From NCBI RefSeq assembly GCF_014836985.1, contig NZ_JACSPU010000002.1, positions 496,001 through 560,000 on the forward strand: DNA of 64,000 bases. Direction: 5' to 3'. A program made the translations under genes and the position numbers. The stretch's first letter is position 1. Each line of letters starts with the position of its first letter. Positions 33,743 to 43,446 of this stretch are shown piece after piece. Source of the stretch: Planococcus wigleyi (GTDB lineage Bacteria; Bacillota; Bacilli; Bacillales_A; Planococcaceae). A model generated the notes under the pieces. It was not told where the DNA came from, searched no databases, and saw nothing but the letters and a program-made list of their open reading frames with translations.

Positions 33743-34726
33743 ATGACCACTATTAAGGATGTAGCAAAAAAAGCAGGGGTCTCTGTGGCGACGGTTTCCA
33801 GGTTCTTAAATGACAGCGGGTACGTCAGTGCAGATGCGGCAAAAGCGGTAACGGCTGCAGTAGACGAACTTAAATATGAATTAAATCCCGTTGCACGTTC
33901 TCTCAATACGAAAAAATCGAATTTGATCGGATTGATTTTGCCGGATATCACAAATCCATTTTTTCCGGAACTTGCACGTGCAGTTGAAGATGTTGCATTG
34001 ACATATGGTTACACCGTCGTATTATGCAACTCAGATGAAAATCCTGAAAAAGAAAAGAACTATATTGAAACATTAAAGAAAAAATATATTGCAGGATTTA
34101 TCGTGACTTCCAATCAGTTGGATGCACCGCATTATGCCAATGCCAATGTGCCGATTGTAGCACTTGACCGTGCAATCAACGATAAGATACCTGTCGTTTC
34201 CTCGAATAACAAGGAAGGTGCAGTCATTGGCACCAATGCGCTTCTCGAAAGAGGATGCCGGAATGTCCTTTTCTTAAGAGGTCCTGAAGAATTGAACCCG
34301 GCCAATGACCGCTACGATGGCTTCATGGAAGCGATTCGGCAATCAGACGCGGATTACCAGGTAGTGACCTGCCCATTCCATTTTGCAGATTCACAAAAAG
34401 TGGTGGAACAGGCATTGCAGGATAATCCATCCATCGACGGCATCTTTGCCAGTAGTGATGTGTCAGCTGCGGGGGCTTTAAAGGCCGCAGGTACGATCGG
34501 AAGGCAAGTGCCTGATGATCTGCAGATTGTTGGCTTTGACGGCGTGGCGATGGGTGAGATGCTGTCTCCGGGATTGACCACTGTCGCACAGGATGTTTAT
34601 AAGATGGGCGCAGTTGCAACCCGGGTCCTGATCAAACAAATTGAGAATAAGAAAATTGAACAGAGTTTTTATGAAGTTCCCGTGAAATTAGTGATTCGTG
34701 GAACAACAAGGAGTGTAGCGGAATGA
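33743..34726 (+). CDS. rbsR: Ribose operon repressor, LacI family
   Basis: 327 residues. N-terminal helix-turn-helix TTIKDVAKKAGVSVATVSRFLN (1-22) and hinge NPVARSLNTKKSNLIG, then a periplasmic-binding-protein-like effector domain (about 60-327). First gene of the ribose operon, in the B. subtilis rbsRKDACB order, and preceded by a palindromic operator, so autoregulation is likely, relieved by ribose. It ends with an ATGA overlap with rbsK. Confidence 0.93.
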   Translation: MTTIKDVAKKAGVSVATVSRFLNDSGYVSADAAKAVTAAVDELKYELNPVARSLNTKKSNLIGLILPDITNPFFPELARAVEDVALTYGYTVVLCNSDENPEKEKNYIETLKKKYIAGFIVTSNQLDAPHYANANVPIVALDRAINDKIPVVSSNNKEGAVIGTNALLERGCRNVLFLRGPEELNPANDRYDGFMEAIRQSDADYQVVTCPFHFADSQKVVEQALQDNPSIDGIFASSDVSAAGALKAAGTIGRQVPDDLQIVGFDGVAMGEMLSPGLTTVAQDVYKMGAVATRVLIKQIENKKIEQSFYEVPVKLVIRGTTRSVAE

Positions 34727-35604
34727 TTACAGTAGTCGGAAGCATCAATATGGATTTGGTCGTCCAAACCGATCGTTTTCCAAAGCAGGGCGAAACAGCT
34801 TTGGGAAATCTATACAAAACAGTCCCTGGAGGCAAAGGAGCCAATCAAGCAGTGGCAGCGGCAAGGCTGGGAAGCGATGTCCACATGATCGGAGCAGTTG
34901 GGCAAGATGCATTTGGAACTGAGCTGCTGACCGGATTGGAGACCGAGGGGATTCAAGTCCAAGGGGTCAAACGGATCAATGGGGCAAGCGGAATTGCCAA
35001 CATCCTGCTATCGGAAGGAGATAACCGCATTATTGTCGTGCCAGGTGCGAATTATAGCGTGACAACTGGAGAAATTGAGGGATTCACGAAGCAATTGGCA
35101 GCCAGCGATTTGGTGATGATGCAATTGGAAATGCCGATTCCAGTCATTCAACGGACCTTGGAAATCTGCCATGAGAACGGTGTTCCGACTATTTTGAACC
35201 CGGCGCCGGCAAGCGGATTTACCGCTGACTTTTTGCCCTATTGTACGTACTTAACGCCAAATGAAACCGAAGCGGAAGAGATTTTTGGCGGCAATTGGGA
35301 GCAGGCCTTGGAGGAGTATCCAAACCGTCTTGTAGTGACGCTTGGACAAAAAGGCGCCCAATTTTTCGACGGAGAAAAGCATGTTATTGTCGAAGGATTT
35401 CCTACCGAAGCGGTAGATACAACCGGAGCAGGCGATACATTCAACGGAGCATTGGCTGCTGCAATAGCGGAAGGCCAAGATTTCGAACAAGCTGTTCGCT
35501 TTGCCAATGCCGCCGCTTCCTTATCTGTAGAAAAATTCGGTGCGCAAGGCGGTATGCCTGAACGGGATGCAGTCCTTGGACGGATGGGCGGTGCCCGCTC
35601 ATGA
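34723..35604 (+). CDS. rbsK: Ribokinase
   Basis: 293 residues, PfkB family. The N-terminal GSINMDLVVQTDRFPKQGE and PGGKGANQAVAAARLG contact the sugar; the C-terminal DTTGAGDTFNGALAA holds the catalytic Asp and anion hole. Phosphorylates ribose to ribose 5-phosphate. ATGA overlaps with both rbsR and rbsD. Confidence 0.96.
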   Translation: MITVVGSINMDLVVQTDRFPKQGETALGNLYKTVPGGKGANQAVAAARLGSDVHMIGAVGQDAFGTELLTGLETEGIQVQGVKRINGASGIANILLSEGDNRIIVVPGANYSVTTGEIEGFTKQLAASDLVMMQLEMPIPVIQRTLEICHENGVPTILNPAPASGFTADFLPYCTYLTPNETEAEEIFGGNWEQALEEYPNRLVVTLGQKGAQFFDGEKHVIVEGFPTEAVDTTGAGDTFNGALAAAIAEGQDFEQAVRFANAAASLSVEKFGAQGGMPERDAVLGRMGGARS

Positions 35605-35987
35605 AAAAACATGGCATCATCAACCGTGACATAGCGTCAGCTTTGGCTGCTTTCGGCCATACGGACCTGTTGGTCATAGGCGACTGCGGTTTACCGATTC
35701 CGAAGGGCGTTCCGTGCGTTGATTTGTCCTATAGAATAGGCGACCCTGCGTTTTTGACCATCCTGGATGCAGTCCTGGATGACTTTGAAGCAGAAGCAGC
35801 GTTTATTGCCCAGGAAATAACCAAAGGCAACCCTGAAGTAGAAAATGAAATTCTAAAGAAAATGAAGGCAGACTATATAACACATGAAGAGCTGAAAGAT
35901 CTCAGCAAACAGGCGAAATTGATTATCCGCACTGGAGAAGCGACACCTTACGCTAATATTGTCCTTCGCTCCGGCGTCATCTTTTAA
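35601..35987 (+). CDS. rbsD: D-ribose pyranase
   Basis: 128 residues. KKHGIINRDIASALAAFGHTDLLVIGDCGLPIP carries the conserved catalytic His20 (AFGHTD), and the C-terminus GEATPYANIVLRSGVIF is the family signature. Interconverts ribose ring forms to the one used by ribokinase. ATGA overlap with rbsK. Confidence 0.96.
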   Translation: MKKHGIINRDIASALAAFGHTDLLVIGDCGLPIPKGVPCVDLSYRIGDPAFLTILDAVLDDFEAEAAFIAQEITKGNPEVENEILKKMKADYITHEELKDLSKQAKLIIRTGEATPYANIVLRSGVIF

Positions 35988-36005
35988 AGAAGGCAGGTGA
36001 ACACC

Positions 36006-37508
36006 ATGATTAACATGACTGATATTTCGAAGTCATTCAGCGGCAATAAAGTTTTGAAAAATGTGCACTTCACATTGGAAAAAGGTGAAATCCATGCACT
36101 TATGGGTGAAAACGGTGCTGGGAAATCGACTTTAATGAAAATTATGTCTGGCATTTATACGCGGGATTCTGGAACCGTTGAAGTAAAAGGAGAACAGGTC
36201 AACTTTACTTCCCCCAAGCAAGCGGAAGAAGCAGGGATTGCAGTTATCCACCAGGAACTGAACATCCTGCCTCATCTGTCAATCGCTGATAACTTATTTC
36301 TTGGGCGCGAAGAGACGATTGGCCGCACCGGAATTTTGAAAACCAAGCAGATGGAAAAAAAGACACGCCAAATTCTTGGGGATCTTGGCTTGGATATCAA
36401 TCCTTCGGACCCTGCCAGTACGTTATCAGTGGGCAAGCAGCAAATCGTTGAAATTGCCAAAGCATTGTCAGTGGATGCGGAAGTGATCATCATGGACGAA
36501 CCGACTGCGGCATTGACGGATCGGGAAATTGACAGCTTGTTCAAGACCATACGTGAACTACAGAAGCGCGGTGTATCTTTCATCTATATTTCTCACCGGA
36601 TGGAGGAGATTTTCTCACTGTGTGACCGGATCACCATTTTGCGGGACGGGGAATTTGTGGGGGAACGGAAAATCAGTGAAACTTCTTTTGATGAAATTGT
36701 GCAAATGATGGTAGGACGTGAATTGGGGGAGCGTTTCCCTGAACGGAATTCGGAGATTGGTGAAGTAAAACTTTCTGTCAAAGGTTTGAAGCGAAAAGAT
36801 TGCTTTGAAGATATTTCGTTTGAACTCCGGAGAGGCGAAGTGTTGTCGATTGCCGGACTCATGGGTGCAGGGCGTACAGAAGTGGCGCAATCGCTGTTTG
36901 GCTATAAAAAGTTGGATGGAGGCACCATTGAATTTGACGGCAAGCAAGTTAAAATCGATACACCGAGAAAAGCCAAGGAAATGGGCATCGGGTATGTAAC
37001 GGAAGACCGGAAATCAGAAGGGCTCGTTGTGGACTTTTCAGTAGAGGAAAATGTCAGCATGACCAATTTTGCGGCTATTTCCAAAAACGGCCTGATTTCC
37101 AAAGACAAAGAGCGCAAGCTTTACGACACGATGGTTAAACGCCTCGGAATCCGGACATCAGGTCCAGATCAGGCAGCTAAGTCTTTGAGCGGCGGCAATC
37201 AGCAAAAAGTAGTCATCGCAAAATGGCTTGGTATTGAACCGAAACTGTTGATTTTGGATGAGCCGACGCGCGGTGTTGACGTTGGAGCGAAAAAAGAAAT
37301 TTATTCGATCATCAATGAACTGGCTGAACGCGGTGTTGCCATTCTGATGATTTCTTCGGAATTGCCGGAAGTGATCGGTATGGCTGATCGGGTTCTAGTG
37401 ATGCACGAAGGCAAAATTACAGCAGATTTACCGAAACAGGAAATGACACAGGAACGAATTATGCATTTTGCAACAGGAGGTGGAAAACTTGCAGTTGAAG
37501 ACCAATAA
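36006..37508 (+). CDS. rbsA: Ribose ABC transporter, ATP-binding protein
   Basis: 500 residues with two ABC domains. First: Walker [10 protein letters not shown], signature-like [16 protein letters not shown], Walker [11 protein letters not shown]. Second: degenerate Walker A region [15 protein letters not shown], signature [32 protein letters not shown]. Drives ribose uptake with RbsC and RbsB. ATG 36006 is preferred over an in-frame GTG at 35997, which lies within the ribosome binding region AAGGCAGGTG. It overlaps rbsC by 20 bases. Confidence 0.96.
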   Translation: MINMTDISKSFSGNKVLKNVHFTLEKGEIHALMGENGAGKSTLMKIMSGIYTRDSGTVEVKGEQVNFTSPKQAEEAGIAVIHQELNILPHLSIADNLFLGREETIGRTGILKTKQMEKKTRQILGDLGLDINPSDPASTLSVGKQQIVEIAKALSVDAEVIIMDEPTAALTDREIDSLFKTIRELQKRGVSFIYISHRMEEIFSLCDRITILRDGEFVGERKISETSFDEIVQMMVGRELGERFPERNSEIGEVKLSVKGLKRKDCFEDISFELRRGEVLSIAGLMGAGRTEVAQSLFGYKKLDGGTIEFDGKQVKIDTPRKAKEMGIGYVTEDRKSEGLVVDFSVEENVSMTNFAAISKNGLISKDKERKLYDTMVKRLGIRTSGPDQAAKSLSGGNQQKVVIAKWLGIEPKLLILDEPTRGVDVGAKKEIYSIINELAERGVAILMISSELPEVIGMADRVLVMHEGKITADLPKQEMTQERIMHFATGGGKLAVEDQ

Positions 37509-38433
37509 CCAATCTATGCTTCAGAAGATAGCTCCCTTTATCGGGTTGATCCTTATTATCGTAATTATTACGGCTTTAAACCCCGGGTTTTTATCCGTCT
37601 CCAATTTAATGAACGTGCTTCGGCAGGTTTCCATTAACGCTTTGATTGCCTTTGGTATGACTTTTGTTATTCTGACAGGAGGCATCGATTTATCGGTCGG
37701 GGCGACTCTTGCCTTAACAGGAGCGGTCACAGCAGGAATGATGGCCAGTGGAATAGATCCGATTTTCGCCATGCTGCTGGGCTTATTGCTCGGTGCAGTA
37801 TTAGGTGCCATTAACGGATTCATTATTGCCAAAGGGAAAGTGGCGCCATTTATCGCAACCTTGGCGACAATGACCATTTATCGTGGCTTGACGCTGGTGT
37901 ATACCGACGGACGTCCGATTTCCGGATTAGGCGACAGCCTGACGTTCCAAATGCTCGGCAAAGGATATTTCCTTGGAATTCCGGTACCGGTAGTGACGAT
38001 GATCATCAGTTTTGGAGTTTTGTACTTCATTTTGAAGAAGACGACATTTGGCCGTCGTGTCTATGCAGTTGGCGGGAACGAAGAGGCATCGATCCTGTCT
38101 GGGATCAATGCGGACCGCATCAAAATTTATGTTTATTCCTTGCTTGGCCTGTTGGCAGCATTGGCTTCCTTGATCTTGACATCGCGCCTGAATTCGGCTC
38201 AGCCGACCGCCGGTGAAATGTTCGAACTGGATGCTATCGCAGCAGTTGTGCTTGGCGGCACAAGTTTGACCGGTGGCCGTGGATGGATTGTCGGCACATT
38301 GATCGGTGCGCTGATCATCGGTGTATTGAACAACGGTTTGAACTTGATTGGGGTTCCGTCCTTCTTCCAGCAAGTAGTGAAGGGTGCAGTCATATTATTA
38401 GCGGTTCTTCTGGACCGTAAAAAAACAGCATAA
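37489..38433 (+). CDS. rbsC: Ribose ABC transporter, permease
   Basis: 314 residues, about eight to ten transmembrane helices (BPD_transp_2 family); [27 protein letters not shown] and [20 protein letters not shown] are typical. The start is TTG 37489, 8 bases after AGGAGG inside the end of rbsA; upstream in-frame codons fall in the ribosome binding site, so a non-ATG start with translational coupling fits best. Confidence 0.94.
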   Translation: MQLKTNNQSMLQKIAPFIGLILIIVIITALNPGFLSVSNLMNVLRQVSINALIAFGMTFVILTGGIDLSVGATLALTGAVTAGMMASGIDPIFAMLLGLLLGAVLGAINGFIIAKGKVAPFIATLATMTIYRGLTLVYTDGRPISGLGDSLTFQMLGKGYFLGIPVPVVTMIISFGVLYFILKKTTFGRRVYAVGGNEEASILSGINADRIKIYVYSLLGLLAALASLILTSRLNSAQPTAGEMFELDAIAAVVLGGTSLTGGRGWIVGTLIGALIIGVLNNGLNLIGVPSFFQQVVKGAVILLAVLLDRKKTA

Positions 38434-38446
38434 GGGGTGCAGGAAA

Positions 38447-39370
38447 ATGAAAAAAATGCAATTAGGGTTCATCTTGTTGGCAATGATGATTTTGGCGGCT
38501 TGTTCGATGGAAGCTCCAGGATCAAGTTCTGAAGAGGAAAGCGGCGATGGCGGCGAAGCAAGCGGCGATTACACAATCGGTTTTTCTGTTTCGACATTGA
38601 ACAATCCGTTCTTTGTTACGTTGAATGAAGGCGCTGAAGAAAAAGCTGCAGAGCTTGGCGCAACTTTGACAGTAGTGGATGCACAGGACAATGCTTCAAA
38701 GCAAGCAAGTGATATTGAAGATTTGATTCAACAGGAAGTGGATCTGATTATGATCAACCCAGTCGATTCTGAAGCGGTTGCAGCGGCAGTCGAATCAGCG
38801 AACTCGGCAAACATTCCGGTCATCACAGTTGACCGCAGTGCTGCAGGCGGAGAAGTGGTTTCCCATATCGCATCTGACAATACAGCAGGCGGCGAAATGG
38901 CAGCAGAACATCTAACTTCAATCGTAGGTGAAGGCGCTGCAGTTGCAGAGCTTGAAGGCGTACCAGGATCTTCAGCTGCACGTGAACGTGGAGAAGGATT
39001 TAACAAGATTGCTGCTGAAAGCTTGGATGTTGTGGCTAAACAAACAGCAAACTTCAACCGTTCTGAAGGCTTGTCCGTTATGGAAAATATCCTTCAGGCA
39101 AACCCAGACATTAAGGGAGTATTTGCTCACAATGACGAAATGGCATTAGGTGCTCTTGAAGCGATTGAAGCTTCTGGAAAAGACATTGCTGTTGTCGGAT
39201 TTGACGCTACAGATGATGCAGTGAAAGCGGTGGAAGATGGCCGTCTGGATGGAACAATTGCTCAGAAACCTGAAATGATTGGTGAAATGGCTGTTGAAGC
39301 AGCTGTTCAGTCACTCGAAGGCGAAGAAGTGGAAGCATCGATTCCAGTAGAATTGGAATTGATCAAGTAA
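38447..39370 (+). CDS. rbsB: Ribose ABC transporter, substrate-binding lipoprotein
   Basis: 307 residues. Lipobox LAAC with lipidated Cys19, a short Gly/Ser/Glu linker, then the binding domain starting YTIGFSVSTLNNPFF. Asp/Arg/Asn contacts of ribose-binding proteins appear in VDRSAAGGEV and FDATDDAVKAV. Outer-face, delivers ribose to RbsAC. The ribosome binding site AAGGGG lies about 10 bases ahead. Last gene of the operon. Confidence 0.95.
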   Translation: MKKMQLGFILLAMMILAACSMEAPGSSSEEESGDGGEASGDYTIGFSVSTLNNPFFVTLNEGAEEKAAELGATLTVVDAQDNASKQASDIEDLIQQEVDLIMINPVDSEAVAAAVESANSANIPVITVDRSAAGGEVVSHIASDNTAGGEMAAEHLTSIVGEGAAVAELEGVPGSSAARERGEGFNKIAAESLDVVAKQTANFNRSEGLSVMENILQANPDIKGVFAHNDEMALGALEAIEASGKDIAVVGFDATDDAVKAVEDGRLDGTIAQKPEMIGEMAVEAAVQSLEGEEVEASIPVELELIK

Positions 39371-39399
39371 AAAAGCAACAGAATAGATTGATATAACGC

Positions 39400-39446
39400 A
39401 GGCTATAGATGTACTCGAATCATTCGAGTCGTCTATGGCTTTTTTC
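39400..39446 (+). terminator. Terminator of the rbs operon
   Basis: Long imperfect hairpin around TACTCGAATCATTCGAGT (39412-39429) flanked by GGCTATAGA/TCTATGGC and followed by TTTTTT. Confidence 0.82.
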
Positions 39447-39567
39447 ATTTGAAGAATACCTTCGTTTCAACCTGTGGCTTTTCCCAATAGCAGAGATTAC
39501 CTCAGGTGCATAGTGGTTTTCTATTTCTGTTATACTGGTGTCAAAAGCAGGGACAGGGGGCCAGGTC

Positions 39568-39837
39568 ATGAAGGATATTTGGGTAGTCAAGTACGGTGAC
39601 CACACCATTCGAGTCGTCAATACATGGACCAACGAAAAATTATTTGTGGATGGAGTTTTACAGGATGAACAGGTGGGTCTGCATTTTACTTCCCGCTTGT
39701 TCGGGAAAGTGAAAAACGAACAAGGGGAATTTGAAGAAATCAAAGTATCGATCGGCACTTGTTTCTGTAGGATGGAATGCCGGATTTTTGTGGGAGATCA
39801 ATTGGTTTATACAACGGAAACGCAATGGGGAGGATGA
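39568..39837 (+). CDS. Small beta-rich protein of unknown function
   Basis: 89 residues, alternating hydrophobic pattern of a beta fold (IWVVKYGDHTIRVVNTW, EKLFVDGVLQDE, CRIFVGDQLVYTTETQ), with three cysteines in GTCFCRMECRIF. No family is recognised. The ATG at 39568 is preceded by GGACAGGGGG; an in-frame start at 39538 lacks a ribosome binding site. It stands alone between two terminators, so it is transcribed by itself; TTATACT about 35-40 bases before the start may be its -10. Confidence 0.65.
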   Translation: MKDIWVVKYGDHTIRVVNTWTNEKLFVDGVLQDEQVGLHFTSRLFGKVKNEQGEFEEIKVSIGTCFCRMECRIFVGDQLVYTTETQWGG

Positions 39838-39884
39838 AGCGGGAACAGGAATGTTCGTTTTGTGGAAATTCTATAACTAATATG

Positions 39885-39921
39885 ATTCAGCGGAAGCTTT
39901 TACAGTTCTGCTGAATTTTTT
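39885..39921 (+). terminator. Terminator after the small beta-rich gene
   Basis: ATTCAGC...GAA / TTC...GCTGAAT stem with TTTTTTA. Confidence 0.8.
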
Positions 39922-40109
39922 ATGGAACGCTATGGGTGCATCGAGCTAGTAGCGGATGTAAATAAAACAATGCTTGAATTCAGGATGGATAATATCCCTA
40001 TATTGACAAAAAAATCCTATGAAAAAAGATCTGTTTGTGAAGTTGTCTGATAACTTAAGCGGTTGTTATGGTACATTCTTTAACAGATTAATGGATAGGG
40101 GATGGAATC

Positions 40110-41612
40110 ATGACAGGCAAGAAATTTTTGGCAGGGGCAATATTTTTAATGGTGACAGGGGCATTGGCGATTTCCCCCCTACAGTTTGCGGAGCGAGAAA
40201 TAACAGCAGGGGCAGATGATGAATATGCATCTTTGGCGAATGAAATCAATCAGATCCTGCAGGATGAACGGTTGGATGGTGCTTTGGCAGGAGTCAGCAT
40301 CAGGGAGGCGGAGACAGGTGAAAAAATCTATGATCATTTTGGAGACACGCGTTTGGTTCCAGCTTCGAATACCAAGCTCATCACTGCCGCAGCAGCTTTT
40401 GAAACTTTAGGGGAAGACTATCGCTTTACTACGGAAATACATACAGATGGAGCAGTAAAAGGGAAAATGCTTAAAGGCAATCTCTACTTAAAAGGGAAAG
40501 GAGATCCTACACTTCTACAGGAAGACTTCGAGGAGTTCGCACAGGAATTGAAAAGCCAAGGGATTCAAAAAATCAAAGGCGATTTGATCGGCGATGATAC
40601 GTGGTATGACGATGTCCGGTTGTCAGAAGACATCACCTGGCAGGACGAAATTTATTATTACGGTGCACAGGTTTCTGCATTGACTGCCTCGCCCAATGAA
40701 GATTATGATGCGGGCTCTCTTATTGTTGAAGTGAATCCGGGTGATTCAGCCGGTATAGAGCCGAAAGTATCGCTGTCACCGAAAACTGATTATGTAACAA
40801 TCGTCAATCGGGCGAAGACAGTAGCGGCAGACCAACCCAAAACAGTAGCCATCAGCCGCGAACATGGAACCAACCAAATTGTAGTGGAAGGGAATATCCC
40901 GGTGGAGGGATCACGGACGCGGGAATGGATTGCTGTTGATGAACCTTCAGGTTATGCCCTCGATTTGTTTGAAAATGCGTTGCTGGCTGAAGGCATCGAG
41001 TGGGCTGGAAAACATACACTGGAAATGGGGGAAACGCCGGACGACAGCACCCTGTTGGTGGAGCACGAGTCGATGACGCTGGCTGAGCTTTCGATTCCTT
41101 TCATGAAGCTCAGCAACAATGGCCACGGTGAAGTGCTGGCCAAGGAAATGGGCCGCGCGGTAAAAGGAGAAGGCAGCTGGGAAGCCGGACTGGAAGTAAT
41201 GGAAGATGTAGCAGGAACACTGGGCGTCAATACCGACACTATCCTGCTTCGTGATGGTTCGGGCATGTCCCATGTGAATTTGATGCCAGTAAATGAAATA
41301 TCTCAATTGCTGTTTGGAGTCCAGAGCAGACCATGGTATGGCAGTTACCTGAATTCGCTTCCGGTTGCGGCGGATGCAGAGCGGTTCGTTGGCGGCACAT
41401 TGCGGAATCGGATGAAAGAAACAGCCGCTCAACAAAATGTCAAAGCAAAAACGGGAACGTTGACAGCCGTCTCCGCTTTGTCTGGATACGCCACCACCAA
41501 AGACGGCAAGCCGTTGATTTTCTCGATCATCATCAACAACGATTTAGCTTCGGTTACCCCGATTGAAGACGCTATTGCGACAGCAATCGCTGAATCAGGA
41601 AAAGAACAGTAA
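40110..41612 (+). CDS. dacC: D-alanyl-D-alanine carboxypeptidase/endopeptidase (PBP4 type, S13)
   Basis: 500 residues. N-terminal signal or anchor (about 4-22), then the S13 penicillin-binding domain: SxxK in PASNTKL (Ser86, Lys89), SxN in KLSNNGHGEVLAKEMG, KTG in VKAKTGTLTAVSALSGYA; a long insertion between SxxK and SxN (about 90-300) is typical for class C PBPs. Trims peptidoglycan peptides outside the cell. GATAGGGGATGG precedes the ATG. Monocistronic with its own terminator. Confidence 0.94.
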   Translation: MTGKKFLAGAIFLMVTGALAISPLQFAEREITAGADDEYASLANEINQILQDERLDGALAGVSIREAETGEKIYDHFGDTRLVPASNTKLITAAAAFETLGEDYRFTTEIHTDGAVKGKMLKGNLYLKGKGDPTLLQEDFEEFAQELKSQGIQKIKGDLIGDDTWYDDVRLSEDITWQDEIYYYGAQVSALTASPNEDYDAGSLIVEVNPGDSAGIEPKVSLSPKTDYVTIVNRAKTVAADQPKTVAISREHGTNQIVVEGNIPVEGSRTREWIAVDEPSGYALDLFENALLAEGIEWAGKHTLEMGETPDDSTLLVEHESMTLAELSIPFMKLSNNGHGEVLAKEMGRAVKGEGSWEAGLEVMEDVAGTLGVNTDTILLRDGSGMSHVNLMPVNEISQLLFGVQSRPWYGSYLNSLPVAADAERFVGGTLRNRMKETAAQQNVKAKTGTLTAVSALSGYATTKDGKPLIFSIIINNDLASVTPIEDAIATAIAESGKEQ

Positions 41613-41615
41613 GAA

Positions 41616-41648
41616 CAAAACGGAAAGCTTTCGGGCTTTCCGTTTTTC
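41616..41648 (+). terminator. Terminator after dacC
   Basis: AAAACGGAAAGC / GCTTTCCGTTTTT stem. Confidence 0.9.
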
Positions 41649-41754
41649 TGATGAACTCTTCCAATTAATAAAGTTGGGAGATGAACTAGTATTCCACCAG
41701 TAAATTCTGTATGTTTATTATATTCAGTTTTTAAAAATGGGAGGGTATACATAG

Positions 41755-42477
41755 ATGAAACCGATTATTGGCCTTACGGCATCTCTGGAATTGGGACGCG
41801 ATGCATACGATATTGAACTGGCGGACTCAGAAGCGATTTTAGCCGCAGGCGGCTTGCCGATCATGCTCCCACACTTGATGGAAGAGGCGGATATCGATGA
41901 AATTGCTGAACATATCGACGGGCTTTTCCTGGCGGGAGGTTATGACATTGATCCGACTTTATTCGGCGAGGAGCCGCATCCGAACCTTGGCGTAATTATT
42001 CCTTCACGCGATGTATTTGAGCTGGCTCTAACGAAAAAAGTTCTGGAATTGAAAAAGCCGATTCTTGGTGTGTGCCGGGGAGCACAAATTTTGAATATTG
42101 CGGTCGGAGGCGATATGTATCAGGACATCACCACACAAGCAAAAGCAGATTTGCTGCAGCATCAGCAAAAAGCACCGCGGTTCCACGGTTCTCATTTTGT
42201 TGAGGTAACAGAAGGATCGCTGCTGCACCGCTTAACTGGACTCAAGCGCCTGAAAGTTAATAGCCGCCATCATCAAGCTAACCGCCAGGTGCCTCAGCCG
42301 ATGATCGTCAGCGGTGTATCAAGTGACGGCATTGTGGAAGCGATTGAAAGTACAAAACATCATTTTGCGTTGGGTGTGCAATGGCATCCGGAAAACATGG
42401 CAAGAGCTGCCGATTCGGCGTCGCTGGGTATCTTCCAAGGCTTTATCGAAGCCTGCCGAGAAGAAGGAGATGAGTAG
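41755..42477 (+). CDS. Gamma-glutamyl-gamma-aminobutyrate hydrolase family (class I glutamine amidotransferase-like)
   Basis: 240 residues, peptidase C26 family. Nucleophile Cys in PILGVCRGAQILNIA (near 104), His and Glu in GVQWHPENM (near 207), and the N-terminal IGLTASLE. Members hydrolyse gamma-glutamyl amide bonds; PuuD is the named example, but no putrescine pathway is nearby. GGGAGGG lies 10 bases ahead of the ATG. The dipeptidase gene starts at the very next base after its stop, so the two may degrade a common gamma-glutamyl or cell-wall peptide. Confidence 0.9.
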   Translation: MKPIIGLTASLELGRDAYDIELADSEAILAAGGLPIMLPHLMEEADIDEIAEHIDGLFLAGGYDIDPTLFGEEPHPNLGVIIPSRDVFELALTKKVLELKKPILGVCRGAQILNIAVGGDMYQDITTQAKADLLQHQQKAPRFHGSHFVEVTEGSLLHRLTGLKRLKVNSRHHQANRQVPQPMIVSGVSSDGIVEAIESTKHHFALGVQWHPENMARAADSASLGIFQGFIEACREEGDE

Positions 42478-43431
42478 ATGAAGATTTTCGATACACATTG
42501 CGATGCGCTGCTGAAACTGCAGATTGCAAAACGGAATACGTTATTCGACGGGGAAATGTTGGACTACCGGAAGTCGAATGACCTCGAGACCAATTTTGAA
42601 CGGCTGCAGGCAGGCGGTGTAAAAGTACAGTTTTTCGCCATCTTCATCCATCCGGAATTTCCTTCTGATGAAAAATGGCAGCACGCTCTCGAGCAAGTGG
42701 ATTTATTCTACAGCGAAATCCTCGGGAAAAATCCATTGATGAAGCATATCAAAGAATGGAAGGACATTGACCAATTAAAGCCAGATGAAATTGGCGCTGT
42801 TTTGACCTTGGAGGGAGCCGATGCGTTCGGCAATGATTTAACAAAGCTGCGCCACCTCTATCGTCTGGGTGTGCTTTCAATCGGACTGACTTGGAATAAT
42901 GCCAATCTTTGTGCGGATGGTGTCGGAGATCCGAGAGGTGCGGGATTGACGGTCTTGGGGAAAGAAGTGGTCTGCCTCAATAACGAACATCATGTGTTTA
43001 CGGATGTGTCCCATTTATCCATCAAGGGATTTTGGGATGTCATGGACCTTGCAAAATACCCGATTGCCAGCCATTCCAATGCCCGGTCTCTTTGTGATCA
43101 TCCACGGAATCTGAATGATGAACAAATTCGGGCGATGTTCACCAACAATGGCATGATCGATGTCGTATTTGCTCCGCAGTTTATCAATAAAGACAGTGAA
43201 CAGGCAACGATATCGGATTTGGTCCGCCACATCGATTATCTCTGTTCGCTTGGAGGAATTCAGCAAGTCGGCATCGGATCGGATTTTGATGGAATTTCTT
43301 CGCACATTACAGGGCTTGGAAATGCATCGGAATTCCCTAATTTGATCAACGAATTGCAAAAGCAGTATACGGAAACAGAAGTGGAAGGGTTTGCGTACCG
43401 CAACTTTCTAAACCACCGCCCAGGAATGTGA
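42478..43431 (+). CDS. Membrane dipeptidase (M19 family)
   Basis: 317 residues, TIM-barrel zinc dipeptidase. Metal ligands: DTHCDAL (His-x-Asp), TLEGAD (bridging Glu), VSHLS and ASHSNAR (His), and GSDFDG (Asp). It hydrolyses dipeptides, including those with D-residues; in bacteria usually cytoplasmic. It begins directly after the previous stop codon, with AGAAGGAG inside the end of that gene, indicating coupling. A methyltransferase gene follows 15 bases later. Confidence 0.93.
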   Translation: MKIFDTHCDALLKLQIAKRNTLFDGEMLDYRKSNDLETNFERLQAGGVKVQFFAIFIHPEFPSDEKWQHALEQVDLFYSEILGKNPLMKHIKEWKDIDQLKPDEIGAVLTLEGADAFGNDLTKLRHLYRLGVLSIGLTWNNANLCADGVGDPRGAGLTVLGKEVVCLNNEHHVFTDVSHLSIKGFWDVMDLAKYPIASHSNARSLCDHPRNLNDEQIRAMFTNNGMIDVVFAPQFINKDSEQATISDLVRHIDYLCSLGGIQQVGIGSDFDGISSHITGLGNASEFPNLINELQKQYTETEVEGFAYRNFLNHRPGM

Positions 43432-43446
43432 ATAAGGAGGACCGGC

